The position numbers were made by a program, and so were the translations under genes. A stretch of 56,284 nt of DNA, taken from the NCBI GenBank assembly GCA_025964115.1, contig JAOPZM010000245.1, positions 1-56,284 of the forward strand, in the 5' to 3' direction. The notes under the pieces were generated by a model that was not told the DNA's origin, ran no database searches, and was given only the letters and a program-made list of their open reading frames with translations. This DNA is from Solirubrobacterales bacterium. GTDB taxonomy: Bacteria; Actinomycetota; Thermoleophilia; Solirubrobacterales; Solirubrobacteraceae. This document shows, piece by piece, positions 28,603-37,257 of this stretch. The number at the start of each line of letters is the position of its first letter. The stretch's first letter is position 1.

Positions 28603-29081
28603 GCCGCTCGAGCCGATCCGACCAGCCGACGATCGCGGAGGCCCTCCCAAAGGAGTGGCAGACCTTCCTGACCTCCGGAGAATTTGCCGGGACGCGTGCC
28701 TCGATCCGTGCCAACGGGTCGGAGGTCCCGGTGGACTTCGTCGCGCGCCTCGAGTTCCTCGACGAGCGCCGCCTTGCGATCCACGTGGCCCTGGCCGAGG
28801 ACGCCCCGCCCGCGGGCGCCGGTGCTGCGCGTTCCCTGGTCCGCCTGCTCACGGAGCGGGAGCGCGACGTGATCACGCTGATCGCAACGGGTCGCGAGAC
28901 GCAAGAGATCGCCGAGGCGCTCCATGTCTCACCGGCCACGGTCCGAACCCATGTGCGCAACTCGATGGCGAAGCTCGGCGCCCACACCCGTGCGCAGCTG
29001 GTCGCTCTCGTGATCGCCGGCGACGAGGCGCTCGAGGTGATCCATGCGGAGGAGAAGGCCTCAGACATATCCCCCGCTTGA
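28599..29081 (+). CDS. LuxR-type HTH regulator
   Basis: ATG overlaps TetR stop (ATGA); LLTERERDVITLIATGRETQEIAEALHVSPATVRTHVRNSMAKLGAHTRAQLVALVIA. Confidence 0.9.
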   Translation: MSRSSRSDQPTIAEALPKEWQTFLTSGEFAGTRASIRANGSEVPVDFVARLEFLDERRLAIHVALAEDAPPAGAGAARSLVRLLTERERDVITLIATGRETQEIAEALHVSPATVRTHVRNSMAKLGAHTRAQLVALVIAGDEALEVIHAEEKASDISPA

Positions 29082-29230
29082 GGGATCGTAGTTGTCCCTG
29101 CAAATGCCGGACCATGCGCACGGACGGGATCGCTGAGACGTGGGCAGAGTCGTGTCGTTGAACACCGCCACCGGCCATGTGCTGAGACGATCGCTCAAGC
29201 GAGCCCGGCCCTTGCTGCTGGTGGCGGTGA

Positions 29231-30151
29231 TCAGAGCGCGAGCAGCGTCGGCGCAAGCTGCTCGAGCTGCGCCTCCGCAGCGCTCGCTGTCTGCGCGTAG
29301 GCCTGTATTGCGACATGGTCCGCGCCGGCATCGAGATGCTCGCGCACCCGTCCGGCGATCGCCTCCTCGTCACCCCATGCCACGATCGCGTCCACGAGCC
29401 GCTCGCTTCCGCCATCGGCGAAGTCCTCGTCGTCATAGCCGAGCGTCCGGAGGTTGTCGACGTAGTTGGGGAGCCTCAGGTAGCCGGCCATGTGTCGGCG
29501 TCCGATCTCGCGCGCGCGGCCGGCGTCGGTCTCGAGCACGACCACCTGCTCGGGCGCGAGCAGGGGCCTCGGACCGAGGATCCCACGCGCCCTGGCGGTA
29601 TGCGAGGCGGGTACGAAGTACGGATGCGCGCCGGCCGTCATGTCGCGCGCCAGTTCGAGCATCTTCGGCCGCAGCGCCGCCAGCAGCACCGGCGAGGGAT
29701 GCGGGGGAGCGGGAGCGCCGTAGGTGTGCTCGTCGATCGCCTGCAGATACCGCTGCATCGCTGTAAGCGGCTTGGCGTAGTCGTGGCCGCGTGAGTTCAC
29801 GATCGGGGCATGACTCACGCCCAGGCCGAGCAGGAAGCGCTCGTCGCATGCCTCGTTGAGCGTGTTCGCGCCGTTGATCGCCGCGGCCGCGTCCCGTGCC
29901 CAGATGTTGGCGATGCCGGTGGCGATGAGCAGCCGTGTGCTCGCTTCCAGCAGCAGCGCGGCGTGTGACAGAGCCTCGCGGTTGCTCGGCCCCTCGCCGA
30001 ACCACGCTACCCCGTAGCCCAGCTGCTCGATGCGACCGATGGCCGCACGCTCCTGCGCTGCGGGCTCGAGGGCGATCGAGCCGAGCCACACCCCGACCCG
30101 ACCGATGCGCTCTCGCAGTTCCTGGGATCGCTCTCCTGAGATTGCGCTCAT
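29231..30151 (-). CDS. LLM-class F420-dependent oxidoreductase
   Basis: RIEQLGYGVAWFGEGPSNREALSHAALLLEASTRLLIATGIANIWARDAAAAINGANTLNEACDERFLLGLGVSHAPIV. Confidence 0.9.
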   Translation of the reverse strand: MSAISGERSQELRERIGRVGVWLGSIALEPAAQERAAIGRIEQLGYGVAWFGEGPSNREALSHAALLLEASTRLLIATGIANIWARDAAAAINGANTLNEACDERFLLGLGVSHAPIVNSRGHDYAKPLTAMQRYLQAIDEHTYGAPAPPHPSPVLLAALRPKMLELARDMTAGAHPYFVPASHTARARGILGPRPLLAPEQVVVLETDAGRAREIGRRHMAGYLRLPNYVDNLRTLGYDDEDFADGGSERLVDAIVAWGDEEAIAGRVREHLDAGADHVAIQAYAQTASAAEAQLEQLAPTLLAL

Positions 30152-30231
30152 CTACCTCGCCCGGTGGCGTACTGTCCCGATCGAGGCTAACAAGGCCTGT
30201 CAGGCGATCGGGAGTGAGCGGCGCGTTCCGG

Positions 30232-32367
30232 CTACGAAGTCTGCGCTGCGGGGGCGAAGGCGTCTTCGATGGCCGGTAGGCCGCCGCTGGCGAGCAGGCC
30301 CTCGATGTCCTCTGTGGGCAGCGGTCGGGCGAAGTGGTAGCCCTGGCCGTATTCGCAGCCGAGCTCGATGAGCGCCCGCAGCTGGTCGGCGTGCTCTATG
30401 CCCTCGGCGACGACCCCCAGCCCGAGGTTATGGGCAAGCCCGACGATCGAGCGAATGATCGCTCGGCTCTCCGGCCGGTCGGTCATCGTGTCCACGAACG
30501 TGCGGTCGATCTTGAGCGTGTCGCCCGGGAAGTCGTGCAGCACCGTCAGCGAGGAGTAGCCGGTGCCGAAGTCGTCGAGTTGGACGGCGACGCCGAGGTG
30601 CATCAGCTGCTGCAGCACCGTGCGTACCAGCTGCGGATTCTCGATCAGGGTGCTCTCGGTGATCTCGAGTACCAGGTTCGCTGCCGGCAGTCCAGCCTCG
30701 CTGAGCGCCGTCCGCACCTGAGCGACGAGCCCGGCGTCGGTGATCTGGCGGATCGAGACGTTGACGCTGACGGTCACCTCCGGCGCGACGACCCCCTGCT
30801 CTCGCCAAGCGCCGAGCGTCCGGCAAGCGCGTCGCAGGACGAGCGCGCCGAGAGCGCCAACCAGTCCGGCCTCCTCGGCCACGGGGATGAACTCGACCGG
30901 AGACACTTCGGCTTCTCCCAGCGGCCAGCGGGCCAGCGCCTCGAGTCCGTGGAGCGCGCCCGTTCGCAGATCGACGATCGGCTGGAAGAAGGTGCGCAGG
31001 CGCTCCTGCTCGATCGCCTGGCCGAGCCGGGTCTCTAGCGATACGCGGTCGAGGACGCGCTGGTGCATGCTCGCATCGAAGATCTCCGAGCGCCCTCCTC
31101 CCTGCGCCTTGGCGTCGTACATCGCGATGTCGGCGTTGCGGATCAGCTCCTCGGGATGGAGCTTCCCGTCGAAGCTGTGCGCTATTCCGATGCTCGCGCG
31201 GACCGTGAGCTGGTGCCCATCGAGGCTGATCGGCTCGGCGATGGCCCCGCTCGCGCGGAACGCGGTGTCCCGGGCCTGGGAGAGCGCGGTTATCCCGTCG
31301 AGCAGGATCGTGAACTCATCTCCGCCGAGTCGCGCGATCGTGTCGCCCGGACTCAGGACCCTGCCGACGCGGCGCGCCAGCTCGACAAGCAGTTTGTCTC
31401 CGGCGACGTGGCTCAGGCTGTCGTTGACGAGCTTGAAGCGATCGATGTCGACGTAGAGCACCGCGCAGCCACTGCCGGGCGTGCGCTCGAGGTGGCTGAG
31501 GCACTGCACCAGCCGGTCCATGAACAGGGCCCGGTTGGGGAGACCGGTGAGGCTGTCGTGCAGCGCGTGGTGGATGAGGCGCTCCTCGGCGTGACGCCGC
31601 TCGGTGATGTCGGACAGGGACCCGGTGATGCGGATCGGCGTGCCGCTCGCGTCGCGCGTCGTGAGCCCGCGGGTCAGCACCCAGCGCCAGCTCCCGTTGC
31701 CGTGTCGGATGCGGTGCTCGTTCTCGAAGTACTGGCTGCCGCCGGACAGGTGATGCTCGATCTCGCGGCGCAGCCGCTCGACGTCATCGGTATGGACGAG
31801 CTCGAACCACGCGTCCGGGCGGTCGGAGGTGAAGTCGGGATATCCCAGCAACGTTTTCCAACGCTCGGAGAAGTGCATGCTCGCCGCCGCCAGGTCCCAG
31901 TCCCAGATGCCGTCGTTGGTCGCGCGCACGGCGACGGCGTAGCGCTCCTCGCTACGGCGCAGGTCCAAGGTCGCCTGGTGCTGTCTGACCGCGTAGCGGA
32001 TCGTGCGCTCCAGGCTCGGGGCATCGAGCGTGCCCTTCACGAGGTAATCGGTCACGCCGAGCTGCGTCGCCTCGAGGTCCACCTCATAGTCGTCCTCGCC
32101 GGTGAGCATGATCACCGGCGCCGGCGGGCCGCTCTCCCACGCCGCGCGCACGAGGTCGAGCCCGGTGTGCTCCCCGAGCCGGTAGTCGACGAGGTACAGG
32201 TCATGACCTCCCCTGCGGATCGCGCTCAGCGCTGAGCCGTAGCTCTGCTCCCAGTCGAGGTCGAAGCTGGCCCGGGATTGTCCATGCAGCATGCTCCTCG
32301 TGAGGAGGAAGTCGTCCTCGTCGTCCTCCACTAGGAGGATTCGCAGGGTTTCAGCGGTCGCCATCAT
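30232..32367 (-). CDS. REC-PAS-GGDEF-EAL c-di-GMP signalling protein
   Basis: REC (ILLVEDDEDDFLLTRSML...DLYLVDYRLGEHTGLDLV), PAS (AVAVRATNDGIWDWDLA), DTIARLGGDEFTILLDG, HGLEALARWPLGEA, DDFGTGYSSLTVL. Confidence 0.95.
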   Translation of the reverse strand: MMATAETLRILLVEDDEDDFLLTRSMLHGQSRASFDLDWEQSYGSALSAIRRGGHDLYLVDYRLGEHTGLDLVRAAWESGPPAPVIMLTGEDDYEVDLEATQLGVTDYLVKGTLDAPSLERTIRYAVRQHQATLDLRRSEERYAVAVRATNDGIWDWDLAAASMHFSERWKTLLGYPDFTSDRPDAWFELVHTDDVERLRREIEHHLSGGSQYFENEHRIRHGNGSWRWVLTRGLTTRDASGTPIRITGSLSDITERRHAEERLIHHALHDSLTGLPNRALFMDRLVQCLSHLERTPGSGCAVLYVDIDRFKLVNDSLSHVAGDKLLVELARRVGRVLSPGDTIARLGGDEFTILLDGITALSQARDTAFRASGAIAEPISLDGHQLTVRASIGIAHSFDGKLHPEELIRNADIAMYDAKAQGGGRSEIFDASMHQRVLDRVSLETRLGQAIEQERLRTFFQPIVDLRTGALHGLEALARWPLGEAEVSPVEFIPVAEEAGLVGALGALVLRRACRTLGAWREQGVVAPEVTVSVNVSIRQITDAGLVAQVRTALSEAGLPAANLVLEITESTLIENPQLVRTVLQQLMHLGVAVQLDDFGTGYSSLTVLHDFPGDTLKIDRTFVDTMTDRPESRAIIRSIVGLAHNLGLGVVAEGIEHADQLRALIELGCEYGQGYHFARPLPTEDIEGLLASGGLPAIEDAFAPAAQTS

Positions 32368-32836
32368 CGCCGTCCACCGGGAGTTCCGCGAGATCGAACC
32401 AGTAACAGGCGAGCGTCTCCATCGCCGCGGCCAGTTCGTCGAACGTGACCGGCTTGCTGATGAACGAGTTCACCCCCAGGTCATAGGTGCGCACGATGTC
32501 CTCCTGTGCCTTGGAGGTCGTGAGGACCACGATCGGGATCCGCCGCAGCGAGGGGTCGCCCTTGATCTTCGCGAGGGCCTCTCTCCCGTCCAGCTTGGGC
32601 ATGTTGAGGTCGAGCAGGATCAGGCCGGGCCGCGGCGCGGGCGTGCCGCCTTCGGCATATGCGCCCTCGCCGTAGAGGTAGTGCATGAGGTCCTCGCCGT
32701 CGACGACGAAGCGGATGTCGTTGAGCATGCGAGCGCGGCGGAGCGCGCCTGCCGTCAGGACGCGGTCGTCCTCGTCGTCGTCGGCCAGCAGGATCGTGAT
32801 CGATCTGTGATCTCCGCTCGCCTCAGACGAGTGCAT
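32351..32836 (-). CDS. Single-domain response regulator
   Basis: SITILLADDDEDDRVLTAGALRRA...LILLDLNMPKLDGREALAKIKGDPSLRRIPIVVLTTSKAQEDIVRTYDLGVNSFISKPVTF. Confidence 0.95.
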   Translation of the reverse strand: MHSSEASGDHRSITILLADDDEDDRVLTAGALRRARMLNDIRFVVDGEDLMHYLYGEGAYAEGGTPAPRPGLILLDLNMPKLDGREALAKIKGDPSLRRIPIVVLTTSKAQEDIVRTYDLGVNSFISKPVTFDELAAAMETLACYWFDLAELPVDGDDGDR

Positions 32837-34637
32837 GATCCGCCTCGTCGTGGACCCGCTCGGGAAACATCGAGGTCGCAGGGACGCTCTCCGCGGGTTG
32901 CTCGAGCGGCAGCCTGACCGTGAAAGTCGCCCCGTGGTCCGCCTTGCTCTCGGCGTGGATGGTCCCGTGGTGGCGCTGGGCGATCTTGCGGCACAGCGCA
33001 AGGCCCATGCCGGTGCCGGGATAGGCGCGCGCGCCGTTGAGGCGCTCGAAGGCCCGGAAGATTCGAGTCGAGTACTGCGTATCGAAGCCGATCCCGTTGT
33101 CCTTGATGGTCAGCTCGGCGACGTGGTCGTCTACCTCGGCGGAGACCTCGAGCTCGGGAACCACCCCGTCGCGGCGGAACTTCAGCGCGTTGCCGAGGAG
33201 GTTCTGCAGAAGCTGGCGCATCTGAACCGGGTCGGCCTCGACGGTCGGCAGTGTCCCGATCTTCACCTGCGCGCCGCCCTCCTCGATGCCGAGCTCGAGG
33301 TCCACCAGCACCTGGGAGACGACCTCGCCGAGATCGACGGGGACGAATGGGCGCCCCTTCGTCGAGACACGCGAGAACATCAGCAGGTCGTCGATCAGCG
33401 AGCGCATCCGCCCCGCGGCGTCGCTCATCCGGCGCAGGAAGTCCTGCCCTTCCTCCGACAGGCGCTCGTGCTCGGTTGCCGTCAGCTGGGCTGCGAACGT
33501 CTGGACCTTGCGCAGCGGCTCCTGGAGGTCATGGGAGGCGATCGACGCGAACTGCTCGAGCTCGGCGTTGGACCGCGAGAGCTCCGCGGCGTGTCGAAGC
33601 AGCGCGTTCGTGCTCTCGAGGCGGGCGTTGCTGCTCGCAAGCCCCGCGTTCGCCGAGGACAACGCCGCAGCGCTGCCGAGCAGGCGCCGCATCAGCGTGA
33701 GGAAGCCGAGCGCGGCGATTGCCAGCGCGCCCAGGATCATCCATGGCAGCCACTCACGCGATCCGCTCACCGAGCTGAACAGCGAGGATCTCGTCGATGT
33801 CAGAACCACCCGCCATGTGCTTCCGGGCACAGCCACGGCCGCGAAGTAGCCGTCGCGGCCGTACGAACCGCTCGATCGACGCTGCACGGACGCGAGCAGG
33901 GCGGAGTCGCCGATGCGCCGGCCCACCGCCTGCCTCCGGTCCCGGGCCGCGACGACGTCTCCGGCGCTGTCGAGCACGTAGGCCGTGCCGGCCGGAGTCG
34001 GAACGCGCTTCAGATACCCGCCGAGAAAGCCGCTGAAGAGATCTGCCGGTGCTCCGCTGACGAGCACGCGCACGCCCGCGGCCGTCTTCAGGGACACCGC
34101 GAAGTCGATGACGCTGGAGCCAACGGGACCACTTGGCATGACATCGGAGAGCGATACCGGAGCGCCGCCGAGCACCGTCGCGAGCGCCGCCGATGAGACG
34201 ACCCGAGCACGGTCGCTGGAGCTGAGCGTTCGAGACGCGGCGATCACGCCCCGATGCTGATCGAGCAGAACCGCGTAGGCGAGGTGACCGTCAACCACCG
34301 CCCGGTCCAGGAGCCGGCCGCTCACCCTCGCGGAGCCGTACTGCACGCTGACCGAGGGCGATGACCCTGCCGATGCGAGAACCGCCTGGGTCAACGCAGA
34401 GATGACCACTGCGCGGTCGTTGAAGCGCGAGGTCAGATGCCGCCGTTCGGTGGTCTGCGTGCTGCGCAGCTGGACGGCCACGAGGACGAGCGCCACCACG
34501 CCGATCAACGCGGCGATGGCGATGATGCCGTTCGCCCTGCGCCTATCCGGACGCGACCACCAGTTGCCGTCCATTGCGGATACAGCCTCTCCTCGCCGGC
34601 GCATGTGAGGCCGGTTCGCGAGAGCATCGACAGACAA
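32823..34637 (-). CDS. Membrane sensor histidine kinase
   Basis: N-terminal TM, extracytoplasmic sensor region, second TM, ELEQFASIASHDLQEPLRKVQTFAAQL H-box, HATPase (NLLGNALKFR..., DNGIGFD, GTGMGLALCRKIAQRHHGTIHAES). Confidence 0.95.
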   Translation of the reverse strand: MSVDALANRPHMRRRGEAVSAMDGNWWSRPDRRRANGIIAIAALIGVVALVLVAVQLRSTQTTERRHLTSRFNDRAVVISALTQAVLASAGSSPSVSVQYGSARVSGRLLDRAVVDGHLAYAVLLDQHRGVIAASRTLSSSDRARVVSSAALATVLGGAPVSLSDVMPSGPVGSSVIDFAVSLKTAAGVRVLVSGAPADLFSGFLGGYLKRVPTPAGTAYVLDSAGDVVAARDRRQAVGRRIGDSALLASVQRRSSGSYGRDGYFAAVAVPGSTWRVVLTSTRSSLFSSVSGSREWLPWMILGALAIAALGFLTLMRRLLGSAAALSSANAGLASSNARLESTNALLRHAAELSRSNAELEQFASIASHDLQEPLRKVQTFAAQLTATEHERLSEEGQDFLRRMSDAAGRMRSLIDDLLMFSRVSTKGRPFVPVDLGEVVSQVLVDLELGIEEGGAQVKIGTLPTVEADPVQMRQLLQNLLGNALKFRRDGVVPELEVSAEVDDHVAELTIKDNGIGFDTQYSTRIFRAFERLNGARAYPGTGMGLALCRKIAQRHHGTIHAESKADHGATFTVRLPLEQPAESVPATSMFPERVHDEADHALV

Positions 34638-34789
34638 CTCCGTCTACTTGAGCAATTCGGCCTATCGGGCGGCAGCTGTCGCTGGTTGGTTAATCATGAG
34701 CCGATCAGGATCGACCCGGCGCAGCAACCAGCGGGCAGCGACCGCCCGAGCACACGCGTACGATTACCGGCACGTTGTCATCGGCCGAA

Positions 34790-34862
34790 TGAGGTATGGC
34801 CGAGCGTACTACCGGTGCAAACTCCGGTCCATGCACGGCCCAGGGCCGTGCGTGGAGCCTCA
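34790..34862. other. Predicted three-way-junction-forming structured element (strand unresolved)
   Basis: TGAGG 34790-34794 pairs CCTCA 34858-34862, enclosing ACCGG/CCGGT hairpin (34811-34828) and a 12-bp stem CCATGCACGGCC/GGCCGTGCGTGG (34829-34855, one G-U). Confidence 0.4.
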
Positions 34863-34881
34863 GCCGATCAGTCGGCGGTCC

Positions 34882-36681
34882 TCATTTGGGGACGTTGACC
34901 ACGACCGTGTTCGACGTGTGCGTGACGGTCGGGCCGCTGGCCGGGGCGCGCTGAGCGGTGTCGGTCGCGCTGTTGCTATAGGAGCCTACTTCGGTCAGCA
35001 GGTGACTGCAGTGGTAGATCGTCGAGGCACGCAACGGGAGCTTCGAGGTCCCGGGCCCACCGGTCACCGCTCCGCAGTTTTCGTCAACGAAGTTGCTGAA
35101 TTTCAGCGGCACGTTGCCCGTGTTCTTCACGACGATCTCGTATTCGACCGTCTGGCCCACTTCGCCCGTCAGCGACGAAGTCGTGAACCCGGTGTTGGTG
35201 CCGGCGATTTCCTGCAGCTTCGTGATCGAGAAATCCGGTTCCGGCGGGCATTCGATGGCCACGCCGATATCGAAGTGGCCCACGGACCCGTTCGTGCTCC
35301 ACGTCGCGTGGACGTCGACGACGCCTGCCCCGGGAGGCACGACGATCGCGACGTAGTTCGTTCCGGTCGGTCCATTGAAGGTGAATTTCGTTTTCGAGAC
35401 CACCGCCCCGTGGATCGTGATGGTCTGTGTGACGGTGTTGTTTGGCAGGTTGGGAAAGTTGCGGTAGGTGATCTTCACGTATGAACATGTGGCGGTAACC
35501 ACACCATGTTCCCCTTCTTCTGTGCCCGTTTCCGCCGGATTGGTCACGACGACAACAGGGTTCGAGGTTCGCGTGACCGGAGGCCCGTCACCGAGCGGCG
35601 GGGTGCCCGTGACGGTGGCAGCGTTGCTGTAGGCTTTTGCTTCTGTGAGCAGGTGCTGGCAGAAGTAGGTTGTCGAGGCTCCCGGAGCGACGGCTTCGCT
35701 CGGCCCGCCCGTCACCGATTGGCATTTGGCGTCGGTGAATTCGGAGAACGTGAGGGGAACGTTGCCGGTGTTGGTGACGACGATCTCGTAGTTGACCGTC
35801 TGGCCGACTTCACCCGTCAGCGGCGAACTCGTGAAGCCGGTGTTGCTGCCGGCGATTTCCTGCAGCTTTTCGATCGAGAAGCTGGGTTCAGGCGGGACGT
35901 TGACCACGACCGTGTTCGAGGTGTGCGTGATGGGCGGGACGCCGTAGCGGGCCGGCGCGTTGGCGGTGTCGGTCGCGCTGTTGCTGTACGAGCCGACTTC
36001 GGTCAGCACGTGACTGCACGTGTACGTCGAGGAGCCGCCAGTTTGGACCGTCGTCGCTCCGGGACCGCCGCTCACGGGCCCGCACTGTTCGTCTATGAAG
36101 TTGCTGAAGGTCTCCGGCACGTTTCCTGTGTTTTTGACGATGATCTCGTAGTCGACGGTCTGGCCGATCTTGCCGGTCAGCGGCGCCGAGGTGAACCCGG
36201 CTTTGCTGCCGTCGATCTTCTGCAGCTTGGTGATCGAGAAGTCCGGGTTCGCCGGACATTCCAGCGGAACGCCGAGATCGAAGTGGCCCGCGAAGCCATT
36301 TGTGTTCCACGTTGCATGATCGTCGACGACGCCGGGCCCCGGCGGTACGACGATCGGCATCGTGTTCGTGACGGTCGGCCCGTTGAAGGTGACCTGTTTT
36401 TTGGAGATAGCCGCACCGTGGATCGTGATGCTTTGGGTGACCACGTTGTTCGGGGCATTGGGGAAGTTGCGGTACGTAATGGTCAGCGACGTGCACGTCG
36501 CGGTGACCACGCCATTTTCGTTTTCGACCGTGCCCGACGTGGCGGCCAAGGCACTAGAGCCGCACAACCCGGCGAGCGCCAAGGCGAGCGTCAGGACCGC
36601 GGCAGCGGAACTCATGCGCGCCGTCCGTCCAGCGACCAGCATCGACGAAACTAGCTGACGAACCATCATCCATCCCCCCAC
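34882..36681 (-). CDS. Secreted repeat protein with conserved-repeat (DUF11-like) modules
   Basis: Signal peptide; repeated FSITKLQEIAGTNTGFTTSSLTGEVGQTVEYEIVVKNTGNVPLKFSNFVDENCGAVTGGPG... (3 copies) and VTATCSYVKITYRNFPNLPNNTVTQTITIHGA... (2 copies). Confidence 0.85.
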   Translation of the reverse strand: MGGWMMVRQLVSSMLVAGRTARMSSAAAVLTLALALAGLCGSSALAATSGTVENENGVVTATCTSLTITYRNFPNAPNNVVTQSITIHGAAISKKQVTFNGPTVTNTMPIVVPPGPGVVDDHATWNTNGFAGHFDLGVPLECPANPDFSITKLQKIDGSKAGFTSAPLTGKIGQTVDYEIIVKNTGNVPETFSNFIDEQCGPVSGGPGATTVQTGGSSTYTCSHVLTEVGSYSNSATDTANAPARYGVPPITHTSNTVVVNVPPEPSFSIEKLQEIAGSNTGFTSSPLTGEVGQTVNYEIVVTNTGNVPLTFSEFTDAKCQSVTGGPSEAVAPGASTTYFCQHLLTEAKAYSNAATVTGTPPLGDGPPVTRTSNPVVVVTNPAETGTEEGEHGVVTATCSYVKITYRNFPNLPNNTVTQTITIHGAVVSKTKFTFNGPTGTNYVAIVVPPGAGVVDVHATWSTNGSVGHFDIGVAIECPPEPDFSITKLQEIAGTNTGFTTSSLTGEVGQTVEYEIVVKNTGNVPLKFSNFVDENCGAVTGGPGTSKLPLRASTIYHCSHLLTEVGSYSNSATDTAQRAPASGPTVTHTSNTVVVNVPK

Positions 36682-37257
36682 CCCGGCGCACCCCCGCGCC
36701 GATCGTGTTCACGAAGCCGGCGAGGCCATCGTCGGCCCGAAGCCCATGCGCGCGCAACAGTACCACCTTCTCGAACTTCTGTGCCGTGGGCTCCGCGTCG
36801 CTACGCGACCGCCCCGGCGCTCTACCGACCGCCCGAAGGGCCTATCCCCATAGGCTGTGCGATAAGGAGCGCCAGAGGCGATCACCTTGGGCCTCCGTGA
36901 TCACCCGGGTGGGCCCTCGTTCGTGCTACCCCGATCGACAGTCGCGAAACCACGCATGGCGTTCGCGCGAGGCGGCCGCCCCGGGGTTCCACGCCTCGAT
37001 CCTGCTGGAGTCGGGCGGCTCGCACGCGGTGCGAAGAGCGGCTCGGCGAGCAGCTCTGGGGCGATGCGAAATGTGAACCGGTGTTACGGCGTCGTGAAAC
37101 GGTAATGGACGATCTCCGCCTCTCTCTGCGCATACCTGCACATCACCTCACCCTTACGAGCCGTGAACAAGTGTCAACGGGTCGGGTTCGACGCCCACGC
37201 GTAGGACATCAGTCGAGTTCGCAATGGAATGTGGATAACGCATGCAATCGTGACGTC

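Noticed and set aside
34790-34880. Possible cobalamin or c-di-GMP riboswitch
   Set aside because: CCGGTGCAAACTCCGG faintly recalls a cobalamin riboswitch P5 loop, but the B12 box and GCCACTG core are missing; the GEMM GCACAGGGCAAACC / GGGACGCAAAGCC signatures are not present on either strand. Kept only as an unassigned structure.
34640-34880. Group II intron domain V or insertion-sequence remnant
   Set aside because: No AGC triad with GAAA tetraloop hairpin, no reverse transcriptase or transposase fragment, no terminal inverted repeats seen.
36682-37257. Possible small gene in the gap between the repeat protein and the RCC1 protein
   Set aside because: Several short ORFs but none with a convincing start, RBS and recognisable sequence; treated as intergenic.
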